This document shows, piece by piece, positions 1 to 8,026 of a stretch of 64,000 nucleotides of DNA. Every line of letters begins with the position of its first letter. Positions within the stretch are counted from its first letter, which is position 1. The position numbers and the translations under genes are program-made. The notes beneath the pieces were generated by a model, which was not told where the DNA came from, did no database searches, and saw only the letters and a list, made by a program, of their open reading frames with translations. The DNA comes from Caballeronia sp. GAFFF1 (GTDB lineage: Bacteria; Pseudomonadota; Gammaproteobacteria; Burkholderiales; Burkholderiaceae), in contig NZ_JALQEM010000025.1 of the NCBI RefSeq assembly GCF_023630705.1, positions 184,234 to 248,233 on the forward strand. The letters run 5' to 3'.

Positions 1-785
1 GCGCGATGAACGCGCTGCTCGTGCGTCTGCAGGCGGCGCTGGATGCGCAGCGCAAGTTCATCGCGGATGCCGCGCATCAGTTGCGCACGCCGCTGACCGC
101 CGTGAAGCTGCACGCGGAGCAGGCGCTCAGTTCACGCGACCCCGCGAAGGCTCTCGAAGCGGTGAAGGAATTGCGCGCGTCGGCGGACCGTGCCGTGCGG
201 CTGTCGAATCAGTTGTTGTCGCTGGCGCGCGCCGAACCGGGCGAGCAGGCGGCGCGCTTCGCGGATTTCGATCTCGCCGCGCTCGCGTTCGAAACCGGCG
301 CCGAATGGGTGCCGCGGGCGCTTTCGGCCGGCGTCGATCTCGGCTTTCAACGCACGGACGATCCCGAGAACGAACATCCGATCGTCGTGCGCGGCAATGT
401 CGTGCTGGCGCGGGAAGTGATCGCCAATTTGATCGACAACGCGCTCAAGTACGTGCCGCCTTCACGCTATGACGGCGCGCGCATCACGCTGACGGTCGGC
501 GAATGGCGCGACGCAACGGGCGCGCGCTTCGGCGAAGTGGTGATCGAGGACAACGGTCCGGGCGTGCCGGGCGACCAGCAGCCGGATCTCTTCAAGCGAT
601 TCTTCCGTGGCGACGGACAAACCGTGGAAGGCGGCGCGGGCCTCGGGCTTGCCATCGTGCACGACATCGTCGTGCTGCACGGCGGCAGCGTCCATTACGA
701 GGATGCGCCGGAAGGCGGGGCCCGGTTCATCGTGCGTCTGCCGGTCAAAGCGCATGCTTCGGCGACCGATTCCGCGCGGCACTAG
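1..785 (+). CDS. Sensor histidine kinase, C-terminal part (cut by window start)
   Basis: C-terminal half of a membrane-type two-component sensor kinase; the frame is already open at the window edge, so the sensor, membrane and HAMP parts lie outside. Visible from the first in-frame ATG (position 6): the HisKA phosphoacceptor helix with DAAHQLRTPL (histidine about residue 24), the N box (NLIDNALKY), the G1 box (EDNGPGVP) and the G2 box (GGAGLGLAIV) of the ATPase domain. The pattern resembles the TctE/QseC group. A response regulator gene is expected just upstream. It autophosphorylates on histidine at the inner membrane; the signal is not deducible. Certain as a kinase, uncertain as to subfamily. 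Confidence 0.93.
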   Translation, partial: AMNALLVRLQAALDAQRKFIADAAHQLRTPLTAVKLHAEQALSSRDPAKALEAVKELRASADRAVRLSNQLLSLARAEPGEQAARFADFDLAALAFETGAEWVPRALSAGVDLGFQRTDDPENEHPIVVRGNVVLAREVIANLIDNALKYVPPSRYDGARITLTVGEWRDATGARFGEVVIEDNGPGVPGDQQPDLFKRFFRGDGQTVEGGAGLGLAIVHDIVVLHGGSVHYEDAPEGGARFIVRLPVKAHASATDSARH

Positions 786-799
786 GCGGCGCGGTCCGC

Positions 800-1276
800 T
801 TACTTCTTCTCTTTCTTCGCCTTCTTTTCTGGCTTGAGCGCGAGCATCGTTCCACGACACTTCTTCGCGCCGCAGCGGCACTCGTATTCCTTCTTGAGCT
901 TCTTGGTGATGCGCCCTTCGATCACGAGCCCGTAGTCGTAATTGAGCTCTTCGTCCGGCTCGATGTCGCGCAGCGCGCGAATGAACACGCGGCCTTCGAT
1001 TTCCTCGGCCTCGCAATTCGGCGCGCAGGAATGGTTGATGTATTTCGCGCTGTTGCCGTCGATCTTGCCGTCGATCACGCGCCCGTCTTCCAGCGCGAAG
1101 TAGAACGTGTGATTCGGCTCGTCGGGGTTATGCGGATGCCGGCGCAGCGCCTCTTTCCACGAGATGCGCTCTCCCTTGTACTCCATCACCTCGTCGCCGG
1201 CCGCGATGGGCTTCGCGGCGAACACGCCCTTGCCATGCACGCCCGAGCGGCGAACGGTGATCCTCCGTGAACTCAT
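800..1276 (-). CDS. SET domain protein-lysine methyltransferase-like protein
   Basis: 158 aa. A compact SET domain fills almost the whole protein: GVHGKGVFA near residues 13-20, NHSCAPN at 81-87 and LNYDYG at 111-116 (SAM and substrate lysine site). It is followed by a post-SET CxCxxxxC zinc motif (C133, C135, C140) and a lysine-rich tail. The ATG at 1276 is preceded by AAGGA; a TTG five codons upstream is less likely. SET proteins transfer methyl groups from SAM to lysines; bacterial targets are mostly unknown and none can be read from this context. It converges on the kinase gene, 14 bp away. Confidence 0.88.
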   Translation of the reverse strand: MSSRRITVRRSGVHGKGVFAAKPIAAGDEVMEYKGERISWKEALRRHPHNPDEPNHTFYFALEDGRVIDGKIDGNSAKYINHSCAPNCEAEEIEGRVFIRALRDIEPDEELNYDYGLVIEGRITKKLKKEYECRCGAKKCRGTMLALKPEKKAKKEKK

Positions 1277-1441
1277 CGAATGGTCCTTCAATAACGAATC
1301 TATGTGGGGCGCCTGATCTGCACTTCATGGACCCTTCGGCCCGCTCGGCAATAAAAAAACGCGGTGGCCTCGAAGGCGCCGCGTTCGACCGTCAGCACGG
1401 TATCGTACACTCCCGCGCGCTTCGATCTCAACCGCTCGGCA

Positions 1442-2554
1442 TCAACGCTGTCCGAACGAAATGTCGCCGAACAGATGCTTCTGCTCGCGCGGCTGCGAGC
1501 GCCAGTACTGCGGCGGCGCGCTGACGGTCGCGCCGAGTTCGGCCGCCGCGTGCCACGGCCAGCGCGGATCGTAGAGCATGGCGCGCGCCATCGCGACGAA
1601 ATCGGCCTGCCCGCTCGCGACGATCTCTTCCGCGTGCTTCGCATCGGTGATGAGACCGACTGCGATGGTATTCACGCCGGTCGCTTCCTTCACGGCCTTG
1701 GCAAACGGCACCTGATAGCCGGGCTCGAGCGGAATCTTCTGCTGCGGCGATACGCCACCCGAGGAAACGTCGATCCAGTCGACACCGCGCTCCTTCAGTT
1801 GCGCGGCGAACGCGATGGTGTCTTCGATATCCCATCCGCCTTCGACCCAATCGGTCGCCGAAACGCGCACGCCGACCGGCTTGTCGGCGGGAAACGCGGC
1901 GCGCACGGCATCGAAGATTTCGAGCGGATAGCGCATGCGGTTCTCCCGCGAGCCGCCGTACTCGTCCGTGCGCTGATTGGCGAGCGGCGACAGGAACTGG
2001 TGCAGCAGATAACCGTGTGCCGCGTGAACTTCGAGCGCGTCGATGCCGAGACGCGCCGCGCGCCGCGCCGACGCGGCAAACGCTTCTTTCACGCGCAGCA
2101 GGCCGGCGGTATCCAGCGCGAGAGGCGGTGTTTCGTCCGGCTTGTGAGCGACGGCCGACGGCGCATGCGTCATCCAGCCGCCATCCGCGACGGAGATGAG
2201 CTGGCCGCCTTCCCACGGCTTCTGACTCGATGCCTTGCGGCCCGCGTGCGCGAGCTGCATGGTCACCGCGATGTTCGAGTGCTGGCGGATGGCGGCGAGC
2301 ACGGGACGCAAGGCCGCTTCGGTCGCGTCGTCCCACAGGCCGAGATCACCCGGCGTGATGCGTCCGTCCGGCTCCACGGCCGTCGCCTCGATGCACAGCA
2401 TGCCCGCGCCGGAGAGCGCCAGATGGCCGAGATGGATCATGTGCCACGCGGTGGCTTCGCCGCCCTCGGCGGAGTACTGGCACATCGGCGAGACGACAAT
2501 GCGATTCGGCAGCTGCAGACTGCGCAGGGTGGCCGGAGTGAACAGCGCGCTCAT
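1442..2554 (-). CDS. NADH:flavin oxidoreductase, Old Yellow Enzyme (YqjM-like)
   Basis: 370 aa, full length for the YqjM/NamA class of FMN-dependent ene-reductases. Visible: N-terminal VSPMCQYS with the regulatory cysteine (C25) and Tyr (Y27) of that class, QLAHAGRK, the EVHAAHGYLLHQFLSP active-site segment with two substrate-binding histidines, and the DEYGGSRENR motif. It reduces alpha/beta-unsaturated carbonyls with NAD(P)H in the cytoplasm; the physiological substrate is unknown. Monocistronic in appearance. A possible AT-rich spacer lies between its end and the SET gene. Confidence 0.93.
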   Translation of the reverse strand: MSALFTPATLRSLQLPNRIVVSPMCQYSAEGGEATAWHMIHLGHLALSGAGMLCIEATAVEPDGRITPGDLGLWDDATEAALRPVLAAIRQHSNIAVTMQLAHAGRKASSQKPWEGGQLISVADGGWMTHAPSAVAHKPDETPPLALDTAGLLRVKEAFAASARRAARLGIDALEVHAAHGYLLHQFLSPLANQRTDEYGGSRENRMRYPLEIFDAVRAAFPADKPVGVRVSATDWVEGGWDIEDTIAFAAQLKERGVDWIDVSSGGVSPQQKIPLEPGYQVPFAKAVKEATGVNTIAVGLITDAKHAEEIVASGQADFVAMARAMLYDPRWPWHAAAELGATVSAPPQYWRSQPREQKHLFGDISFGQR

Positions 2555-2624
2555 GTCTTAAGCCCGTCGCGAAGAAAGGAGCGAACGAGAATAGCACCTG
2601 CCTTTTGTTCGTGCAGCGCCGGGC

Positions 2625-3353
2625 TCAGTCTCGATGCGCGTCGACCGGAAAGCGGTCGAGCCATTCGCCGAACATCGCGCGCGCGGCGCGTTCCAGTGCG
2701 GGACCATGTTGCGCGGTGGCTTCGCGCAACGCGGTGGCGGTCGTGCCGCAGCGGGCGAGATCGCCCGGATAGGTGACGAGCCAGTTCTCGAAGCGATCCG
2801 CGAGCACTTCGGCGTGACATTGGAGCGCGAGCACATGGTCGCCCCAGGAAAACGCCTGATGCGCGCATCGCTCAGTGGACGCGAGCAGCGTCGCGCCGTC
2901 GGGAAGATCGAACGTATCGCCGTGCCAGTGGAATACGGGCACCGCGTGACCGTCCGCTTCGAGATGACGCAACGGCGAGGCGCGCCCCGCTTCCGTCAGC
3001 GTGAGCGGCGACCAGCCGAGTTCCAGATCATTCGATGAATAGACGCGCGAGCCGAGCGCCCGCGCGATCAGTTGCGAGCCGAGACAGATGCCGATGGTGG
3101 GAAGCCCCGCGGCGATGCGCTTTTCGAGCATCGACAAAAGCGGAGCGAGATGCGGATACTGCGCGTCTTCATACGCGCCGATGGGCCCGCCGAGCACGAC
3201 GAGCAACGACGGATCGAGCGGATTCGGCGCGCCGATGCGCCCGCGCCCGACATCGAGATAGCGCACGAGATGGCCGCGATCGCCGACGACGAGCTCCAGA
3301 CTGCCGAGGTCTTCGAAATGAACGTGGCGAATGGCCAGGACTTCAGGTTTCAT
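2625..3353 (-). CDS. Class I glutamine amidotransferase (GMP synthase-like)
   Basis: 242 aa. GATase class I fold: oxyanion and early strand VVLGGPIGAYED, nucleophile motif IGICLGSQLIARALG, and the catalytic His in LALQCHAEV, with an acidic residue expected downstream. No synthetase domain is fused, so it probably releases ammonia for, or hydrolyses gamma-glutamyl groups of, an unidentified partner or substrate. The start at 3353 is chosen because GGAAAG lies seven bases before it; an upstream in-frame start would add an Arg-rich segment not typical of the family. It lies ~70 bp from the neighbouring OYE gene on the same strand and may be co-transcribed. Confidence 0.9.
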   Translation of the reverse strand: MKPEVLAIRHVHFEDLGSLELVVGDRGHLVRYLDVGRGRIGAPNPLDPSLLVVLGGPIGAYEDAQYPHLAPLLSMLEKRIAAGLPTIGICLGSQLIARALGSRVYSSNDLELGWSPLTLTEAGRASPLRHLEADGHAVPVFHWHGDTFDLPDGATLLASTERCAHQAFSWGDHVLALQCHAEVLADRFENWLVTYPGDLARCGTTATALREATAQHGPALERAARAMFGEWLDRFPVDAHRD

Positions 3354-3499
3354 CGGCGGCTTTCCGTGGATCGGCGTGCGTGGCTCGGAACGTCTGAACA
3401 TGACGAGCCGCGCCTCGCGGCGAGGCGCGACGGGCACAGTCTAACCGACTGGCCGCCGCCTCACAGCGTGGAATGCCGCAAATGCCGCTGCGCCCGAAC

Positions 3500-4144
3500 T
3501 CAGGCGATCTGCGCGAAGACCTTCCAGCTCTTCTTCTGCGTGTTGAGATCGCCTTCTTCGTATACCGAACAGTCGAGACGAAGATCGGTGTCCGCCATGT
3601 CGATCTGCAGAAGCGCGCAATGGTGCGGGACCTTCTTCGGGTTCTTGCTGACCTCGAAGTGCGTGCACGAGAGACACATGCGATGCGCCGGAATCTGCTG
3701 CTGGGCTTCCAGTTGGCGAATGGTCTTGAGCAGCGTGCGATAGAACGTCGCCTGCTCGTCTTCGCGCAGCGTGCCGACCGCCTTCGACAGGAAGTCGGGC
3801 CATTGCAGCGCCTTCTTCGCCGCCGTGCGTCCGCGCGACGTCAGGCGCACGGCCAGCGCGCGGCCGTCGTCCAGCGCGCGGCGCTTTTCGACGAGCCCTT
3901 TGCCTTCGAGCGTGCTCACGGCATCGCTCGTGGTCGCGGCCGTCAGCGCCGTCTCGCGTGCGATTTCGCCGAGGCGCATCGGCCCCTTGCGCTGCATCAG
4001 CAACACGAGAATTTCACCCTGGGTAGGCGTCAGCCCCGCACCTTCCGCCCATTCCCATGCCTGGCTGCGCATCGCCGTGCTCAGCCGCAGCAGGCCGTGG
4101 GTCACCCGCCCCGTCGCCTGCTCTCCGTAAACGCCTTCACTCAT
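3500..4144 (-). CDS. MarR-family regulator with C-terminal four-cysteine extension
   Basis: 214 aa, longer than the usual ~150. The winged helix spans about residues 15-115 (LTPTQGEILVLL, recognition helix LTAATTSDAVSTLEGKGL, wing EKRRALDDGRALAVRLT). After the dimerisation helix comes an extension with C157-x2-C160, H174/H175-C176 and C192, spaced like a metal or Fe-S ligand set. MarR proteins repress or activate by binding palindromes, released by small ligands or oxidation; the cysteines suggest metal or redox sensing (inference). A perfect 7-4-7 palindrome lies 42-59 bp upstream of the start and may be an autoregulatory operator. Confidence 0.9.
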   Translation of the reverse strand: MSEGVYGEQATGRVTHGLLRLSTAMRSQAWEWAEGAGLTPTQGEILVLLMQRKGPMRLGEIARETALTAATTSDAVSTLEGKGLVEKRRALDDGRALAVRLTSRGRTAAKKALQWPDFLSKAVGTLREDEQATFYRTLLKTIRQLEAQQQIPAHRMCLSCTHFEVSKNPKKVPHHCALLQIDMADTDLRLDCSVYEEGDLNTQKKSWKVFAQIA

Positions 4145-4185
4145 AATGTTTCGCTTGTTTTCCGCTTTATGGGTTTCGACAGCCC

Positions 4186-4203
4186 GTTCGCTGATAAGCG
4201 AAC
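4186..4203. promoter_or_regulatory. Perfect palindrome upstream of marR-like gene (candidate operator)
   Basis: GTTCGCT-gata-AGCGAAC, a perfect 7-bp inverted repeat with a 4-bp centre, 42 bp upstream of the start codon of the minus-strand MarR gene. Size and position fit a MarR dimer site. No T-tract follows on either strand, so it is not an obvious terminator. Confidence 0.4.
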
Positions 4204-4447
4204 ACCTCGCCCCGAAAGCCGCCCCGATTCACGTTGCCCCGTTCTTCGGGATGACTCCCGGTTTGTGGTCCCCGCCGTCTCAAAATTCAGGCGTACCAAG
4301 CCAATTCGGTTTGCCTGAATGGGGACATTGCACCCTCTTCGTTTTGCGCCTTCTTCTATGGTGCCGTGGCGCTGCTTTTTCGCCGACTATACCCCGCCAT
4401 CAGCGAAGTCGCCATTCTAAGCGACTGAGACCAAACGTACACCTTAA

Positions 4448-4482
4448 TTATCCACGCAAAACTGTGGATAAGCCGTGGAAAA
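4448..4482. promoter_or_regulatory. Cluster of three DnaA-box-like sites
   Basis: TTATCCACG at 4448-4456 (plus, one mismatch), TGTGGATAA at 4463-4471 (a perfect DnaA box on minus) and CGTGGAAAA at 4474-4482 (minus, one mismatch to TTWTNCACA). The first two form an inverted repeat. Tight three-box clusters resemble DnaA-binding control loci such as DARS or datA, or part of an origin. Confidence 0.5.
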
Positions 4483-4794
4483 GCGCGGTATTTCGTTGAG
4501 ACTGCGCTCTGGACCACCAACCGACTGCCACTCGAGCCAAAAGGACTGCCGTTCATTGCCAATTACCGTCATGGTGCCTGCTTTTTTGCCAACGGCTACA
4601 TGCCCCGTAACGGTCCGTAACGTTTCTTACCGCTACAGGATTCCTGTGTTGTCCGCATTAACTGCGCGTTCACCGACAGCCTTCCCAATGTATACGGACG
4701 CTACACGGAAACCTTGAGGAAAGTGTTTGGTTGCGCTCAAACGTTAGCGCGCGCATTTTAATCTCACTGCGGCATGCACGCATTCCCTACACAC

Positions 4795-4833
4795 GAAAAA
4801 ACAATAAAGCCGCTTAGGAGATGTCCAAGCGGC
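4795..4833 (-). terminator. Rho-independent terminator of ybdK gene
   Basis: Read on minus: stem GCCGCTT/AAGCGGC (4809-4815 with 4827-4833) followed by TTTATTGTTTTTT. It lies ~90 bp past the stop of the carboxylate-amine ligase gene. Confidence 0.8.
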
Positions 4834-4924
4834 CTATGTGGGCGAACCGTCAATACATCACGATGCTCGAGAAGTCTTAAGCGTGCCTTAAGGATTTTTG
4901 AATCACGCCATTCACGCGCTTCGC

Positions 4925-6040
4925 TTACGCTCGCCATTGGAGACATTGCTGTCTCACGGCTTCGTGCAGGGACTTCTCCTTGTCGAACACGCCGCGCAGC
5001 CACGTCGCGTCGTTGACGCCGCCGCGCGCGATGTCGGCGATCTGCGCGAGCGCGGCCTGCGATCCAAGCGCTTCCGCATGCGGCGCGAGCACGTCGAGCG
5101 TCGCCAGAATGTCTTCGGCAACCGTGCGCCGCTCGCCCGTTTGCGGATGGACGCACGTGCCTTCCATCCCGAAGCGGCATGCCTCGAAGCGGTTGAACGT
5201 ATAGACGAGATAATCGTCTTCCTGCGGCATGAGCGGCTTGTCGAGCAGCAGATAGCGCGAGAGCGTCTGGATATAGCAGGCGATGGCCGCCGCGCGATCC
5301 ACCGAAAGCGGCGTATCCATCACGCGGACTTCGATGGTGCCGAAGCCGGGCTTCGGGCGAATGTCCCAGTAGAAGTCTTTCATGCTGTTCACCACGCCCG
5401 TGTGGACCATCTTCGAGAAGTATTCCTCGAAGCTGTCCCACGTCAGCACGAACGGCGCGCGGCCGGACAGCGGAAACGCGAACACCGAATTGAGCCGCGC
5501 CGAGTGAAAGCCCGTATCGACGCCCTGGATATACGGTGAAGACGCCGAGAGCGCGATGAAGTGCGGAATGTAGCGCGACATCGAATGCAGCAGGAAAAGC
5601 GCGCTGTTCGGGTCCGGGCAGCCGATATGCACGTGCTGGCCGAACACCGTGAACTGCTTGGCGAGATAGCCGTACAGTTCCGAGATGTACTGAAAGCGCG
5701 GCGCGTCGTAGATCTGGCGGTCGCTCCATTGCTGGAATGCATGCGTGCCGCCGCCGGCCAGCCCGACATTCAGCTGGTCGGCCGCCGCCACGAGCGTATC
5801 GCGAATCTTGCGCAGGTCCGTCAAGGCTTGCTCGTGCGTCGTGCAGATGCCGGTCGAGAGCTCGATCATGCTTTCGGTGATCTCGGGCGTGATGTTGCCC
5901 GGAATCTTCTCGTCCTTGATGAGACGCATGAGGTCGGACGCGGCCTTGGTCAGGTCGTAGTCGTGCGTATTCACGACCTGGATTTCGAGCTCGACGCCGA
6001 ACGTGAACGGTTCCGAGTTGATGAAGGGTTCTAGTGCCAT
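4925..6040 (-). CDS. YbdK-family carboxylate-amine ligase (GCS2-like)
   Basis: 371 aa, the standard length. N-terminal [12 protein letters not shown] is the ATP/Mg-binding start of the GCS2 fold; [39 protein letters not shown] and the ACRFGMEG segment follow in the usual order. The family has weak glutamate-cysteine ligase activity in E. coli YbdK, but its in vivo product is not established. It ends at its own terminator. The gene for the antiporter lies 52 bp upstream on the same strand, so the two may be co-transcribed. A true gshA lies elsewhere in this window, which argues that this enzyme is not the main glutathione-synthesis enzyme. Confidence 0.93.
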   Translation of the reverse strand: MALEPFINSEPFTFGVELEIQVVNTHDYDLTKAASDLMRLIKDEKIPGNITPEITESMIELSTGICTTHEQALTDLRKIRDTLVAAADQLNVGLAGGGTHAFQQWSDRQIYDAPRFQYISELYGYLAKQFTVFGQHVHIGCPDPNSALFLLHSMSRYIPHFIALSASSPYIQGVDTGFHSARLNSVFAFPLSGRAPFVLTWDSFEEYFSKMVHTGVVNSMKDFYWDIRPKPGFGTIEVRVMDTPLSVDRAAAIACYIQTLSRYLLLDKPLMPQEDDYLVYTFNRFEACRFGMEGTCVHPQTGERRTVAEDILATLDVLAPHAEALGSQAALAQIADIARGGVNDATWLRGVFDKEKSLHEAVRQQCLQWRA

Positions 6041-6092
6041 GACGCCTCTTGTTGAATCAATGCTTTCCCGGCCGGGCGATGCTTGAATGCGC

Positions 6093-7295
6093 TCACTCGC
6101 GCCGCTCGCCCACCGCCGACAAACTACGGTACACCACGAACGGCGTCGCGATCTGCAGAAGCACGATCGAGCACATCACGATGGCGCGCAGCGTCGGATC
6201 GTAATCGGGATACAGCACATACATATCGTCGACAAGCAGATACGCGAGCGCCGACATCGGCGTCAACGCCACGCCGAGCGCCACGCCCTGCTTCCATTCG
6301 AGCCCGCTCGGCTTCGCGAAGATCAGCACGCCGACCAGCTTGCCGACGAAGCGTGCGAGCACGAGCCCGAGCGCCGCGACGCCGCCGAGCGCGATATCTC
6401 GCCACGCAAACGATGTCAGCGTCAGCGCAAACAAAATGACGGTGAGCAGCCATCCCGCCGAACCGAAGTGCGACGGCCACAACTGCGGCCGCTCGTCCGC
6501 GTTTTTCACGATGATGCCGGCCGCGAGCAACGCGAAGATCGTCGAGAGCTTGAAGAGGTGAGCGATGGCGATGGCGAGCAGCACGAGCCCGAAGAGCGCC
6601 ACGAACGAATGCTCATCGTTGGCGTTCAGGCGTCGATAAAGCAGGTTGCAGCCGCGCGCCAGCAAGAACGCCAGCACGAGCGACCCGATCAGCAGATAAA
6701 GCGGCTGAAGGATCGTCGCGAAGGCGTTGCCGTAAATCTCCTGATGCAGCACGCCCGCCGCCAGCTTTTCGACGATCACCGCGTACATGCTGTTCAACGC
6801 GGTCAGCGTCATCAGGCGCTGCGTCACCTGGCCTTCCGCGCGCAGCTCGGTTTTCAGCTGAATGACCATGGCCGGCGACGTGGACATCGCGATGGCGGCG
6901 ATCACCACCGACGGCATCGTCGGCACATGGAACAGGATCAGCGCGATCAGCACGAGACCGAACGTGAGCGTCGATTCCGCAATGCTCGACAGAATCAGAT
7001 ACGGATTTCGGCGGATCCAGCGCAGATCGAGCCGGCCGCCTAGTTCGAAAAGCAGCAGCCCGAGCGCGACGTCGAGCAGCGGACGCGACAGACCGCCCGC
7101 GCTCGCGTCGATCACGCCGAGGCCCGCGTTGCCCGCAATCAGCCCGATCACCGCATAACCGGTGATGCGCGGCAGACGCCACGCGCGCCATAGCAGTTCT
7201 CCGGCGAGCCCCGCGGTGACGAGCGCGAGACCGGCCCAGAGAATGGCGTCGGGTTCGAGCGGCCAGGCGGGCAGAAATGAAAATGCCGAATTCAT
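6093..7295 (-). CDS. Cation:proton antiporter (CPA2 / KefB-like membrane domain)
   Basis: 400 aa, about eleven or twelve hydrophobic segments. [39 protein letters not shown] and [18 protein letters not shown] match the Na+/H+ exchanger domain of the CPA2 family. It lacks the C-terminal RCK/TrkA-N domain of KefB/KefC, so regulation by nucleotide or glutathione binding there is absent. It probably exchanges Na+ or K+ for H+ across the inner membrane; the ion cannot be deduced. It heads a likely two-gene unit with the ybdK-like gene. Confidence 0.88.
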   Translation of the reverse strand: MNSAFSFLPAWPLEPDAILWAGLALVTAGLAGELLWRAWRLPRITGYAVIGLIAGNAGLGVIDASAGGLSRPLLDVALGLLLFELGGRLDLRWIRRNPYLILSSIAESTLTFGLVLIALILFHVPTMPSVVIAAIAMSTSPAMVIQLKTELRAEGQVTQRLMTLTALNSMYAVIVEKLAAGVLHQEIYGNAFATILQPLYLLIGSLVLAFLLARGCNLLYRRLNANDEHSFVALFGLVLLAIAIAHLFKLSTIFALLAAGIIVKNADERPQLWPSHFGSAGWLLTVILFALTLTSFAWRDIALGGVAALGLVLARFVGKLVGVLIFAKPSGLEWKQGVALGVALTPMSALAYLLVDDMYVLYPDYDPTLRAIVMCSIVLLQIATPFVVYRSLSAVGERRE

Positions 7296-8026
7296 CGTGT
7301 GGGCTTCTCCTTCGTTGCTTCAGGCAGAGGGGCACGTCCGGCCGCGCGGTGGGCGAAAACGTCAGCGGACGACACGCATGCTCACAACCCGCTCCCGCCA
7401 CGGGCGTCGTTCATTCAGGCGAAACGAATACGAACGAACACGGCGTCACGGAACCGGCCGTGCACGGATTAGACGATGCATCCCGGTCCAATGCGACGCT
7501 TATAGCGAGACTGGCCGGACGCAGCGAACGGCGTTGCAGCGCGATGATCGGAGTGTCGCGTTGCAAGCGTCGTTCCATTGAGGCGCTCGCCGTCTGGACG
7601 GCGCGACGCAGGAAGAAGCGCGATTGTGCCACACAGTCATGTCCCCGGCTGAAACTGCAAGTTTATGATTCTTATGAGGTAAGGCCGACCGCAAACGTTC
7701 TTCTTCGGAAAAGCTGACCGGCGGTCCACGCGTTTCCTGGATTCCCGGTGAAGTCGTCTCCAGGTGTTTACAGGTTTACTGTATATAAACGTAGTAGTAG
7801 TTAACAAGGCGCCGCAGCCGCTGTGGATAACTGACTTTTGTGTTTTCCGATCAAGCACATGTAAACCGAAAAAGCGCGCGGTAAACCTGATCGTGCAGCG
7901 CCGTTAACTCGGAACAACTTTTGGCGATTCACGGGCGGTCTCCGGCTTGTCCCGTTTACGTGCACAACGCGCCCACAGCTCCTTCTTGCGGATTTCGCCG
8001 ACTTATCCACAGATTTCCGAGGATAA
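7296..8026. other. 731-bp intergenic region, candidate chromosomal origin region
   Basis: No credible gene. The right half (about 7640-8026) is AT-richer and contains DnaA boxes, five GTTTAC/GTAAAC hexamers, two GTTAAC sites and two GATC sites; these are listed separately. The left half (7296-7640) holds only the antiporter upstream region, in which I see no strong promoter. Confidence 0.6.
7766..8011. other. Candidate replication origin: DnaA boxes and GTTTAC repeats
   Basis: Two perfect DnaA boxes TTATCCACA: minus at 7822-7830 and plus at 8003-8011. Five copies of GTTTAC or its complement lie at 7766-7771, 7774-7779, 7861-7866, 7881-7886 and 7954-7959, where about 0.1 is expected by chance. 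AT-rich TATATAAAC sits at 7783-7790 and GTTAAC occurs twice. The flanking minus-strand genes on the left run with a leftward fork, and hupB and gsp on the right run with a rightward fork. From memory, chromosome 1 numbering in B. pseudomallei starts near the gsp cluster, which would fit an origin here, away from dnaA. Confidence 0.5.

Larger units (their letters stand above)
4145..4924. other. 780-bp intergenic region, AT-richer, with inverted repeats and DnaA boxes
   Basis: No convincing gene. It holds the palindrome at 4186-4203, an 8-bp inverted repeat ATTCAGGC/GCCTGAAT at 4285-4292 and 4313-4320, three DnaA-box-like nonamers at 4448-4482, and the minus-strand terminator of the next gene at 4795-4833. 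It is visibly less GC-rich than the flanking genes. Short open frames here lack ribosome-binding sites and normal codon use. Confidence 0.6.

Noticed and set aside
4925..6040. gshA (main glutamate-cysteine ligase)
   Set aside because: The sequence fits YbdK carboxylate-amine ligases, and a proteobacterial-type gshA is present at 29.8-31.4 kb.
7411..7632. Short frames in the gap before mnmC
   Set aside because: No ribosome-binding sites and unusual composition; the DnaA boxes and repeats explain the gap better.
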